23,706 nucleotides of DNA from Fibrobacter sp. UBA4373 (GTDB lineage Bacteria; Fibrobacterota; Fibrobacteria; Fibrobacterales; Fibrobacteraceae): the NCBI GenBank assembly GCA_002390045.1, contig DGSB01000002.1, forward strand, positions 1 through 23,706. The letters run 5' to 3'. Below the pieces are notes generated by a model. The model searched no databases and was not told where the DNA came from. It was given only the letters and a program-made list of their open reading frames with translations. This document shows positions 5,934 to 13,922 of this stretch, piece by piece. A program made the translations under genes and the position numbers. The first letter of the stretch is position 1. Every line of letters starts with the position of its first letter.

Positions 5934-7175
5934 TTAAGCGTCGAATTCAAAGATGCCGCGCCCGAGTTCACGGTCGAAGACTTCCTGCGAAAGATTTTCG
6001 CCGCCGTAAGTCAAACGCGGAGAAATTTCGTAAAGCTTTCCCGGCTTCACGTTTACCTTCGCCTGTTCAAGCCAGTAGCGGTGGAGCGTCCCGAGCATTT
6101 TGCAGGCCGATTCCGGGGAGTCGTTGCCGGTGGCATTTTTAACGGGCGCAAATTCATCTTCACGTTCGACACCGTAGGGAAGAATCTTTCCGAGGAACGG
6201 GAATGCGTCGAGCAGGAACTGTTCGAACTTCCAACAGTTTTCGACACCGTTTACGGTTTTACGTGCAACATGCCATGGAAGTTCCTTGGTAGAAATCTTA
6301 CGGAGAGCATCCATGCGGAACGCATACATGCCGGTGTTTCCGCCGTCGAATTCGAGCGATCCGTCTTCGAGGGTTTTGTTGCGCAGTTCGTCCGAAATGT
6401 CCGAATATTCGAGTACAGCCGGCTTGTTGTTCTTGTAGGCGAAGATGCCGACTTTTTCTTGGGCGTTCTTCTTGTGAACGACCTTGGCTGCACACGGGGT
6501 GATTCCGTTGCTTGCGAGCGCGCCGATGAACGTCGGGTCGCACATTTTGACAAGAGCGTTGTCGACGTTGCAAAGGAACACAAAACGCACGCCCTTTTCC
6601 ACGAACCAGGCGAGTGTACCGCTCATGGCGAGAGCGCGGAAGCAGCCGCCGTTTCCATCCGGGGCTTCGACGTAATTGCCGTTTTCATCTTGCAGCGGAG
6701 TGCCGTCCGGTTTTAAGGCGCAGAGCATTCCCTGGTCGAAGAATCGGATGTAGTCGCGGTTGTAACCGAAGTAGGAATGGTCTTCAAAGTGTTGAACCGT
6801 TTCGGCGCGGTTGAGCGGCGAAGTCATAATGGCCCAAGGGATCGGCTTTCCGGCCTTGGCGCCGAGGTTCATGAGCCTGCGCGCTTGCAGACGGAAAAGA
6901 GTCGCCTTGCTCGGCAGTCCGAATTCATAAGCGCCTTTGGGACCGTCAAAACCCAGGCGGGAACCTTGACCGCCTGCGAGCGTGAATGCGGCGACAGCGC
7001 CCTGTTGCAGTAACAGGTTTCCGGTTTCTGTCCACATTTCCTTGCGCAGATCTTCGTCGGCCATGGTAAATGGCATCGGCTTAATGACCGCTTCGGCTTC
7101 GGAAGTTTCGGCTGGAGCCGCATTAGAAAATTGGGCGTAAAGCTTTTTGACTAAATCAAAATCGATGTTCGACAT
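5934..7175 (-). CDS. UAP1-like UDP-sugar pyrophosphorylase (UDPGP family)
   Basis: Cytosolic nucleotidyltransferase, 413 residues, of the eukaryote-like UTP:sugar-1-phosphate uridylyltransferase family. The nucleotide loop is FTLAGGQGSRLGFDGPKG. Further matches to UDP-N-acetylglucosamine pyrophosphorylase (UAP1) are NGGCFRALAMSG and CNVDNALVKMCDPTFIG, and later GNTGMYAFRMD and WKFEQFLLDAFP. The likely product is UDP-GlcNAc or a related UDP-hexose; bacterial UDP-GlcNAc is normally made by GlmU, so this may be an alternative route or serve another sugar. The start was chosen at 7175 because its ATG overlaps the stop of mraY by one base (TAATG), and the protein from there (MSNIDFDLVKKLY) matches the family. 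Sits between mraY and the lipid A-type acyltransferase, which fits UDP-sugar supply for peptidoglycan or LPS. Confidence 0.88.
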   Translation of the reverse strand: MSNIDFDLVKKLYAQFSNAAPAETSEAEAVIKPMPFTMADEDLRKEMWTETGNLLLQQGAVAAFTLAGGQGSRLGFDGPKGAYEFGLPSKATLFRLQARRLMNLGAKAGKPIPWAIMTSPLNRAETVQHFEDHSYFGYNRDYIRFFDQGMLCALKPDGTPLQDENGNYVEAPDGNGGCFRALAMSGTLAWFVEKGVRFVFLCNVDNALVKMCDPTFIGALASNGITPCAAKVVHKKNAQEKVGIFAYKNNKPAVLEYSDISDELRNKTLEDGSLEFDGGNTGMYAFRMDALRKISTKELPWHVARKTVNGVENCWKFEQFLLDAFPFLGKILPYGVEREDEFAPVKNATGNDSPESACKMLGTLHRYWLEQAKVNVKPGKLYEISPRLTYGGENLSQEVFDRELGRGIFEFDA

Positions 7176-8323
7176 TAGCGGATTCCAAAGAAAATGACAA
7201 AACTGACGATTAAAGCGAAGATGCTCACGAGATGCATTCTCCACACGATCTTGGAATTCATGAGCGGCTTCGATGCGAATTTACCTTCCCACTTCTTTTG
7301 GTAATGGTGATGCAGCGGTGCGCAGAGGAAAATTCTCTTTCCCGTACCGGTCATCTTTTTAGTCACCTTGAAGAAGGAAATCTGGAAAAGGACGGAACAC
7401 GCTTCGGCAATGATGATGATGCAAACGATCGGAAGGAAGAGTCCGGCCTGCACCAGAATGAACATGATACCGATAGCAGCTCCGAAACCGACGGATCCGG
7501 CATCGCCCATGTAGATTTCTGCGGGAGGACTGTTGAACCAAAGGTAGGCGAGAAGGGAACCGGCAATGGCTGTCGCAAGCGGGAAGAGTTCGTCGCAGCC
7601 CGGAAGGAACGGCATGTTCAGATAATTGCTGAAAATGAAGTTTCCGCAGACATAAGCGACGACGCCCACAAAGACCATGCTCGTGAGAATCGGCACGGAA
7701 ACGAGGCTGTCGAGACCGTCGGTAAAGTTCGTTCCGTTTGCCGTCGCGGCAATCACGAAGGTCATGAAACCGATGAATGCCCAGTTCGGCAGGTGAATCT
7801 GGAACATGTCTACCGGAACAAAAGGAACGGTCAAGCTTCCGCGCAAATCCGGAATGAACTTGTAGCAGAAAATCGCGATTACCAAGCTAAAGAGGAAGTA
7901 AAGTCCCAAACGCACGGAACTTGAAATGCCGTCCGCTTTTTCCATATACGAAGCGGCTGTCGCCTTTCCCTGCGCAATCAAACGCTTTGTCTTGACTTTG
8001 GCGAGGTCATCTACCGCACCGACAGCGCTGAACGCTGCAAGCACAAGAAGGGTCGAAACCGTATAGCCGTTCAGCTTGCAGGTGAGCAGCGAAACGACAA
8101 TGACGACGATCACGAGCAAAAGCCCTCCCATAATGGGCGGAGCCTTGATCTTGCTGTTCTGATCAAAATCCGAAGTTGCATCCGACTTTTGCAAAAAGCG
8201 GATGTACGACGGCATGGTCGTGAGCACGAGAATGATGGATAGAAGGGCAGCGAGTCCTGCACGGAACAGGCGGCTGTCTAAAAGGGCAATATCGGTGAGA
8301 TGATAGATCCATTCGCAAAGCAT
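7175..8323 (-). CDS. mraY: Phospho-N-acetylmuramoyl-pentapeptide transferase
   Basis: Integral membrane enzyme making lipid I: it moves phospho-MurNAc-pentapeptide from UDP to undecaprenyl phosphate. The 382 residues are slightly longer than E. coli MraY (360), with about ten hydrophobic segments. Signatures: APPIMGGLL near residue 60; VDDLAKVK with the catalytic Asp pair; NGTNFTDGLDSL; EIYMGDAGSVGFGAAIG with the third key Asp; and APLHHHYQKKW, the cytoplasmic histidine motif. These separate it from WecA-type relatives, which lack the HHH motif. It lies 18 bases after sufB and shares TAATG with the next gene. It is away from any mur, fts or dcw gene, unlike in most bacteria. Weak ribosome site, so expression may depend on upstream translation. 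Confidence 0.95.
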   Translation of the reverse strand: MLCEWIYHLTDIALLDSRLFRAGLAALLSIILVLTTMPSYIRFLQKSDATSDFDQNSKIKAPPIMGGLLLVIVVIVVSLLTCKLNGYTVSTLLVLAAFSAVGAVDDLAKVKTKRLIAQGKATAASYMEKADGISSSVRLGLYFLFSLVIAIFCYKFIPDLRGSLTVPFVPVDMFQIHLPNWAFIGFMTFVIAATANGTNFTDGLDSLVSVPILTSMVFVGVVAYVCGNFIFSNYLNMPFLPGCDELFPLATAIAGSLLAYLWFNSPPAEIYMGDAGSVGFGAAIGIMFILVQAGLFLPIVCIIIIAEACSVLFQISFFKVTKKMTGTGKRIFLCAPLHHHYQKKWEGKFASKPLMNSKIVWRMHLVSIFALIVSFVIFFGIR

Positions 8324-8341
8324 GCGAAAAATCTAGCAAAA

Positions 8342-9775
8342 TCAGCCAACACTGTGTTCGAGCTTGAGCGTCAAAAGCTGTCTAGCTTCCGTCGCAAATT
8401 CGCCCGGGAGTTCCTTGAATACGTCCTTGCAGAATCCGCCGACGAGAGCCTGGATCGCGTCTTCCCTTCGGATGCCTCGACTTTCGAAGTAGTACAGCTG
8501 ATCTTCGCTGATGCGGCTGGTCGATGCTTCGTGTTCTGTCGAAGAACTCGCGTTTCTCACGCTGATATAGGGGAACGTGTGGGCCGCGCTTTTTTGACCG
8601 ACGAGCATATTGTCGCATTCGGTGTAATTGCGCGAACCTGTTGCGCTTTTATGGATGTCTACCAGACCGCGGTAGCAGTTCACGCTGTTGTCTGCGCTAA
8701 TGCCTTTGCTGATGATCGTGCTCTTCGTATTTTTTCCGAGATGGATCATCTTCGTTCCGGTGTCGGATTGCATATGACCGTTGGTCAGGGCGACGGAGTA
8801 GAATTCGCAGGTGGAATTGTCGCCTTGCAAAATGCAGCTCGGATACTTCCATGTGATTGCAGAACCCGTTTCGACTTGGGTCCAGCTGATATGCGAATTC
8901 TTGCCGGCGCACTTTCCGCGCTTGGTGACAAAGTTGTAGACGCCGCCTTTTCCTGTTTCCTTGTCGCCCGCATACCAGTTCTGCACGGTGCTGTACTTGA
9001 TGCTCGCGTTTTCCTGTGCGATCAGTTCCACGACGGCGGAATGGAGCTGGTTGCTCGAAAATTCCGGTGCGGTGCAGCCTTCGAGATAGCTGACTGTCGC
9101 ATCTTCGTCCGCAATGATCAAGGTACGTTCGAACTGTCCCGCTTCCTTGTTGTTGATGCGGAAGTAGGTCGAAAGGTCCATGGGGCAATGGACTCCAGGC
9201 GGAATGTACACAAAGCTTCCGTCACCGAATACCGCGCTGTTCAAGGCGGCGAAGTAGTTGTCGCCACTCGGAACGACGCTTCCCATGTACTGCTCGATCA
9301 GTTCCGGGTATTCCTGGATCGCGTCCGAAATGGAACAGAAAATGATGCCCATTTCCATGAGCTTCTTTTTGTGGCTTGTGTAAATGCTCACGCTGTCAAA
9401 AACGGCGTCCACGGCGACGTTTGCAAGGCGTTTCTGTTCGTCGAGAGGAATGCCGAGCTTGTCAAAGGTTTCGAGCAGTTCCGGGTCCACGTCTTCAATG
9501 GAATCGTGCGCCTTTTTGGTCTTGGGCGCGGAATAGTAAACGATATCCTGCAAATCGATAGGCGGGTATTTCGCTTCGCACCAGTGCGGCTCTTTCATCT
9601 TTTGGAGCTTTTCATAGGCGTCCAAACGGTACTTGAGCATGAACTCGGGTTCCTTGCGGATGCGGGAAGCTTTGCGAATCACGTCCTCGTTCAATCCCTT
9701 TTCAAAGGAATCGTTTTCGATCGGGGTGACGAATCCGTACTTGTAAGGTTCTCTGTAGGCTTCTTCGGTACCCAT
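8342..9775 (-). CDS. sufB: Fe-S cluster assembly scaffold protein SufB
   Basis: Component of the SUF iron-sulfur assembly complex (SufBC2D), cytosolic; 477 residues, normal for SufB. The conserved core is clear: VYIPPGVHCPMDLSTYFRIN, YLEGCTAP, and SRNYTECDNMLVG, whose cysteine matches the essential Cys405 of E. coli SufB, then STEHEASTSRISEDQLYYFESRGI at the SufD interface, here given only as landmarks. The start at 9775 has CGGAGA six bases upstream; the longer frame (from 9859) runs into the NifU-like gene and is rejected. Only one base separates it from the upstream stop, so the two are cotranscribed. The partner genes sufC, sufD and sufS are not in this operon, which is unusual, and must lie elsewhere if the system is complete. 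Confidence 0.96.
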   Translation of the reverse strand: MGTEEAYREPYKYGFVTPIENDSFEKGLNEDVIRKASRIRKEPEFMLKYRLDAYEKLQKMKEPHWCEAKYPPIDLQDIVYYSAPKTKKAHDSIEDVDPELLETFDKLGIPLDEQKRLANVAVDAVFDSVSIYTSHKKKLMEMGIIFCSISDAIQEYPELIEQYMGSVVPSGDNYFAALNSAVFGDGSFVYIPPGVHCPMDLSTYFRINNKEAGQFERTLIIADEDATVSYLEGCTAPEFSSNQLHSAVVELIAQENASIKYSTVQNWYAGDKETGKGGVYNFVTKRGKCAGKNSHISWTQVETGSAITWKYPSCILQGDNSTCEFYSVALTNGHMQSDTGTKMIHLGKNTKSTIISKGISADNSVNCYRGLVDIHKSATGSRNYTECDNMLVGQKSAAHTFPYISVRNASSSTEHEASTSRISEDQLYYFESRGIRREDAIQALVGGFCKDVFKELPGEFATEARQLLTLKLEHSVG

Positions 9776-9776
9776 G

Positions 9777-10592
9777 CTAGTTCTCCGGAGTAGTCTTTGC
9801 GTTTGCGCTGTTGTCGTAACCGTTGCCGTAGAGGGCGGAATAGGCGTCTTCCGGGACAACGCTTAAGTTGTAATAAACGTTATCGCGTAACTGGTCTTCG
9901 ATATAGTAGAGGGTTCCACCGCTAGCGGCAGAGCATCCGTTGCAAGCTCCCTGGAAGCGGATTTGCACATGCGTGTCGTCGAGCATTCCTAAAATTTCAA
10001 GATCGCCGCCGTCGTTCTGTAAAGCTTGGCGTACGTTCAAATGCAGGCATTCCGCGATGCGCTTTAAGCGTTCGTCCGTGGAAAGGGCAGCCCATTCCTT
10101 GTCGGCTTCGTTTCTGCCTTCTACGGTCTGGGTACGGTATCTGACTTTTTCCATCGTTTCGCGTGCGGCAAGAGCGATTGCCTTCTTTTCCGGGTAAGAA
10201 TCGACAAGCTTCTGGATCAGTTTGGCGAGGCTTGCGAGCTCCGTCGATGTGGAGGGGATAGCCGGAACGTCCGGCGTATCGCGCAGTTCGACTTCGAGCT
10301 GGTTCACGTCGGTTTTTCCGAGGTATTCCACCGCTTTTCCTTGCAGACGTTCACAGAGCGTATCGGCAAGGGCGGTAAAGATCGGGCCACCGTAGGTAAA
10401 GAATCGGGTTTCGACGATTTGATCTTTTTCTGGATCCACTGTGATGTATATCTTCAGGCTTTCTTCTTTGCCGTCGATTAAAGCGAGGCCGCGTTCATCG
10501 GCTTCGACTTGGAAGATAGCTCCACGGTATTTGGGAGCCCTGGCAATTGCCTTGACTTTTTCAGAAACAATGGATTCGGAAATTTCGCTCAT
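9777..10592 (-). CDS. NifU-like Fe-S protein: degenerate IscU-like domain plus C-terminal Nfu domain
   Basis: The 271-residue protein appears to have two domains. Residues about 15-110 resemble the IscU/NifU N-terminal scaffold (FFTYGGPIFTALADTLCERLQGK), but the first cluster cysteine of the usual YGCG motif is replaced by glycine (YGGP). Residues about 180-245 form a NifU C-terminal (Nfu) domain with NDGGDLEILG and the CxxC motif FQGACNGCSAASGGTLYYIEDQL, intact. The middle is a helical linker. The role is probably carrier or delivery of Fe-S clusters made on SufB, whose gene starts one base after this stop. First gene of the long minus-strand operon and divergent from the patatin gene across a 54-base A+T-rich gap; the ribosome site is weak. 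Whether the N-domain still binds a cluster is open. Confidence 0.85.
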   Translation of the reverse strand: MSEISESIVSEKVKAIARAPKYRGAIFQVEADERGLALIDGKEESLKIYITVDPEKDQIVETRFFTYGGPIFTALADTLCERLQGKAVEYLGKTDVNQLEVELRDTPDVPAIPSTSTELASLAKLIQKLVDSYPEKKAIALAARETMEKVRYRTQTVEGRNEADKEWAALSTDERLKRIAECLHLNVRQALQNDGGDLEILGMLDDTHVQIRFQGACNGCSAASGGTLYYIEDQLRDNVYYNLSVVPEDAYSALYGNGYDNSANAKTTPEN

Positions 10593-10646
10593 AGTGCTTA
10601 AAATTTAGTAATTTCAGCATTGGAAAATCGAAAAAGGAGCTTAAAG

Positions 10647-11513
10647 ATGCAAATTCCTAGTAAAAAACTTGGTCTTGTCCTCGAAGGAGGCGGAATGCGC
10701 GGAGTCTATACGGCCGGCGTCATCGATTTTTTACTGGAACAGAATCTTTTGGTCGATGGGGTTGTCGGTGTCAGCGCCGGGGCCGTCCAGGCGGTGAACT
10801 ATGTCGCGAACCAGCCCAAGCGCGGATTCCGCGTGATCGCGACGTATGCAAACGACAAGCGCTACATGAGCTTCCGTTCGCTTCTTTTGACTGGGGACCT
10901 GTTCAACAAGGAATTTTGCTATGAACGCATTCCGAACGAATTGGACCCGTTTGATTATGCCGCATTTGAAGCCTCCCCGGTCAAATGCTATGCTACGGTC
11001 ACGAATGTCATGACTGGCGAAGCGGAGAACCTTTTGCTCAAGGACATGACCGGCCCGGATATGGACAAACTCCGCGCTTCGGGATCGCTCCCGCTCGTTT
11101 CTCGACTGGTGAATATCGATGGAATCCCTCATTTGGACGGCGGAATTGCGGACAGCATTCCGTACAAGGCTTTTCAGCAGATGGGCTATGGAAAGTGCAT
11201 TGTCGTCTTGACGCGAGCCAAGGGTTACCGCAAGGAACCGAATTCCCTCATGCCGCTCATTCGTTTAAAATATCGCAAATATCCGAGATTTGTGGAAGCC
11301 TGCGCAAACCGTTACCGCGTTTACAATCAAACCCTGGAAGACCTGGAAGAAGCGGAAGCCCGTGGGGAAGTCTTTGTGATTCGCCCGCAGAAGACTGTCG
11401 AAGTGGCGCGCCTCGAAAGAGACGTGAACAAGTTGAACCTTCTTTACGAAGAAGGCTACGAAGAAACCAAGTCCATGTTCGATGACTTAAAAAAGTTTAT
11501 CGGTAAGCTTTAA
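10647..11513 (+). CDS. Patatin-like phospholipase (YjjU/RssA type)
   Basis: Serine hydrolase of the patatin family; 288 residues, no signal peptide, probably cytosolic or peripheral to the inner membrane. Signatures are the oxyanion motif LEGGGMRGVYTAG near the start, GVSAGA with nucleophile Ser43, and DGGIAD with Asp164 completing the Ser/Asp dyad. The C-terminal third (YRKYPRFVEACANRYRVYNQTLEDLEEAEARGE, cited as a landmark only in part: NRYRVYNQTLEDLEE) resembles the YjjU subgroup. The start at 10647 is preferred over the ATG at 10620: GGAG lies seven bases before it and inside the longer reading. Divergent from the Fe-S/envelope operon; it ends on a two-way terminator shared with aconitase. 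Substrate unknown, likely a phospholipid or lysophospholipid. Confidence 0.92.
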   Translation: MQIPSKKLGLVLEGGGMRGVYTAGVIDFLLEQNLLVDGVVGVSAGAVQAVNYVANQPKRGFRVIATYANDKRYMSFRSLLLTGDLFNKEFCYERIPNELDPFDYAAFEASPVKCYATVTNVMTGEAENLLLKDMTGPDMDKLRASGSLPLVSRLVNIDGIPHLDGGIADSIPYKAFQQMGYGKCIVVLTRAKGYRKEPNSLMPLIRLKYRKYPRFVEACANRYRVYNQTLEDLEEAEARGEVFVIRPQKTVEVARLERDVNKLNLLYEEGYEETKSMFDDLKKFIGKL

Positions 11514-11514
11514 T

Positions 11515-11546
11515 AAAAAAGCTCGCCATTTGGAATGGCGAGCTTT
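11515..11546. terminator. Bidirectional rho-independent terminator
   Basis: Perfect stem AAGCTCGCCATT / AATGGCGAGCTT around a TGG loop, flanked by A and T runs. It starts two bases after the patatin stop at 11513 and lies 29 bases beyond the aconitase stop, so it serves both convergent genes. Confidence 0.93.
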
Positions 11547-11575
11547 TCTGCTTTTCTGCAAAACGTCGGAATGGA

Positions 11576-13837
11576 TTAGTTGCTGCTCGAACGGATCTTG
11601 TTCAGAGCGCTGCCTGCCTTGAACCAGTCCCACTGCTGTTGGTTGTAGGTCTGGCTTAAGTCTGCGGTATCTTCGGTTCCGTCTGCGTGATGGATCACGA
11701 GGGTGAAGTGGCAGCCCGGGGCGAAGTTCGTGAGGCCGTTGATGTCGAAGTAGTCGCCTTCGCGGACCTTTTCGTAATCAGCCGGATTCGTGAACGTCAG
11801 GGCGAGCATACCTTGCTTTTTCAGGTTGGTTTCGTGAATGCGGGCAAAGCTCTTCACGATCACAGCCTTCACGCCGAGGTAGCGCGGTTCCATCGCTGCA
11901 TGTTCGCGGCTAGAACCTTCACCATAGTTTTCGTCACCGATGACGATCGAACCTGTACCGGCGTCGCGGTACTTGCGGGCGAGAGCCGGAACTTCGTAGA
12001 ACTGGCCGTCATTGCCCTTCACCTGGTTCGTCTGGCCGTTAAAGGCGTTGACCGCACCGATGAGCATGTTGTTCGAAATGTTTTCCAAGTGACCGCGGAA
12101 CTTGAGCCACGGACCGGCCATGGAAATATGGTCGGTAGTGCACTTGCCCTTGGCCTTGATCAGGAGAGGAGCGCCCGAGATGTTCTTACCGTCCCAAGCC
12201 TTGAACGGAGTCAAAAGCTGCAAACGCTTGGAAGCCGGATCCACGGAAATCTGGATGTTTGAACCGTCTTCTGCCGGAGCCACGTAGCCCGGATCTTCGA
12301 CAGCGAATCCCTTCGGCGGGAGTTCGTCCTTGGAAGGCGGAACAAGCTTCACCTGTTCGCCCTTGTCGTTGATGAGGAAGTCCTTTTCCGGGTCGAACAG
12401 GAGAGATCCGGAAAGGGCTGCGACGACGGCCATCAGCGGGCTTGCGACGAAGGCGTGCGTGTTCGGGTTACCGTCGGCGCGCTTGGCGAAGTTGCGGTTA
12501 AAGCTGTGGACGATCGAGTTCTTTTCCTTCTTTTCGGCACCGAGGCGAGCCCACATACCGATGCAAGGACCGCAAGCGTTCGTCATGATCGTTGCGCCGA
12601 ACTGCTTGAAGAGGTCGATAAAGCCGTCGCGTTCCGCCGTGTAACGGACCTGTTCGGAACCCGGGTTGATGATGAGCGGAGCCTTCGGGGAAAGGCCCTT
12701 TTCCAAAGCCTGCTTAATGAGGGAAGCGACCTGGGAAAGATCTTCGTAGCTCGAGTTCGTGCAGCTTCCGATGAGGGCAGCGCTGACAACGTGAGTCGAA
12801 TCGAATTCCTTGAGGGATTCCTGCATTTCGCTGACAGGGAATCCGCGGTCCGGGCTGAACGGGCCATTGTAATACGGCTTCAGCGTGGAAAGGTCGATTT
12901 CAATGACCTTGTCGAAATATTTTTCCGGTTCCGCTTCCACTTCCGGGTCTGCGCGGAGATAGTCAGCGATCTTGTTCGCTTCGTCTGCAACGGCTTCACG
13001 GCCCGTGGCGCGGAGGTAACGTTCCATGGTGGCGTCGTAGCTGAACGTACTGCAGGTGGCGCCGACTTCTGCACCCATGTTGGCGATGCTTGCCTTGCCG
13101 GTAGCGGAAAGTTCGCGAGCGCCTTCGCCAAAATATTCACAGATGGCGTTCGTACCGCCCTTCACCGTGAGCAGGCGAGCGACCTTCAAAATGACATCCT
13201 TCGGGCTGGCAAAACCGTTGAGCTTACCCTTCAAATGGATACCGATGAGTTTCGGGTACTTGAGTTCCCACGGAAGACCGACCATGGCGTCTACAGCGTC
13301 AGCGCCGCCGACACCGATCGCGAGCATACCGAGACCGCCGGCGTTCACCGTATGGGAGTCCGTACCGATCATCATACCGCCCGGGAAGGCGTAGTTTTCA
13401 AGAACGACCTGGTGGATGATACCTGCACCCGGTTTCCAGAAGTCGATGCCGTACTTGGCGGCGACGGAGCTCAGGAATCCGTAAACTTCCTTGTTTTCTT
13501 CGAGAGCTTTCGGGAGGTCTTCTTCCTTACCGTTTTTTGCGGTAATCAAGTGGTCGCAGTGAACGGAAGACGGAAGGGCAACCTTGGACTTACCGGCGGT
13601 CGTGAACTGGAGCAAGGCCATCTGAGCCGTTGCGTCCTGCATGGCAACGCGGTCCGGGTGGAATTCCGCAAAGGACTTTCCACGTTCGTAGACTTGATTT
13701 TCTGCGCCATCGATCAGGTGAGAATAAAGGATTTTTTCTGCCAGGGTCAGCGGGCGACCGAGCAGTTTGCGCGCTTTTTCCACACGTTCTGGGATGCGAG
13801 CGTAACGTTCCTTGATCATGTCCAAGTTAAAAAGCAT
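11576..13837 (-). CDS. acn: Aconitate hydratase (mitochondrial-type aconitase)
   Basis: TCA-cycle enzyme interconverting citrate and isocitrate with a [4Fe-4S] cluster; 753 residues. Cluster ligands are Cys359 (GSCTNSSYED), Cys422 and Cys425 (NACGPCIGMW), one off the numbering of mature mammalian mitochondrial aconitase, and the overall length agrees with that type rather than AcnA (about 890) or AcnB. Other landmarks: IGTDSHTVNAGGLGMLAIGVGGADA near residue 155 (catalytic region, quoted only as IGTDSHTVNAGG for the key Asp-Ser-His) and YGEGSSREHAAMEPR in the C-terminal swivel domain. GAGGT sits six bases before the ATG. Follows ruvB at a distance of 85 bases, which holds its own promoter; no other TCA gene is in view. 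The regular, GC-ending codon choice suggests high expression. Confidence 0.97.
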   Translation of the reverse strand: MLFNLDMIKERYARIPERVEKARKLLGRPLTLAEKILYSHLIDGAENQVYERGKSFAEFHPDRVAMQDATAQMALLQFTTAGKSKVALPSSVHCDHLITAKNGKEEDLPKALEENKEVYGFLSSVAAKYGIDFWKPGAGIIHQVVLENYAFPGGMMIGTDSHTVNAGGLGMLAIGVGGADAVDAMVGLPWELKYPKLIGIHLKGKLNGFASPKDVILKVARLLTVKGGTNAICEYFGEGARELSATGKASIANMGAEVGATCSTFSYDATMERYLRATGREAVADEANKIADYLRADPEVEAEPEKYFDKVIEIDLSTLKPYYNGPFSPDRGFPVSEMQESLKEFDSTHVVSAALIGSCTNSSYEDLSQVASLIKQALEKGLSPKAPLIINPGSEQVRYTAERDGFIDLFKQFGATIMTNACGPCIGMWARLGAEKKEKNSIVHSFNRNFAKRADGNPNTHAFVASPLMAVVAALSGSLLFDPEKDFLINDKGEQVKLVPPSKDELPPKGFAVEDPGYVAPAEDGSNIQISVDPASKRLQLLTPFKAWDGKNISGAPLLIKAKGKCTTDHISMAGPWLKFRGHLENISNNMLIGAVNAFNGQTNQVKGNDGQFYEVPALARKYRDAGTGSIVIGDENYGEGSSREHAAMEPRYLGVKAVIVKSFARIHETNLKKQGMLALTFTNPADYEKVREGDYFDINGLTNFAPGCHFTLVIHHADGTEDTADLSQTYNQQQWDWFKAGSALNKIRSSSN

Positions 13838-13922
13838 AAAAGTACCTCATAGACGTTGGCGCACAATTTAGTAAATCAATGCGGAATTTTAGCCATAAAG
13901 GGCTATTTTGAAAGCGTTTTCG

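Noticed and set aside
8300..9793. 497-codon open frame on the plus strand opposite sufB
   Set aside because: Antisense shadow: the minus strand encodes a clear SufB, and the plus-strand product has no recognisable motif.
12455..13852. 465-codon open frame on the plus strand opposite aconitase
   Set aside because: Shadow; aconitase motifs are unambiguous on the minus strand.
13838..13922. Terminator or attenuator between ruvB and acn (TAGCC/GGCTA inverted repeat)
   Set aside because: Stem of only about five pairs without a U-run; not enough to call.
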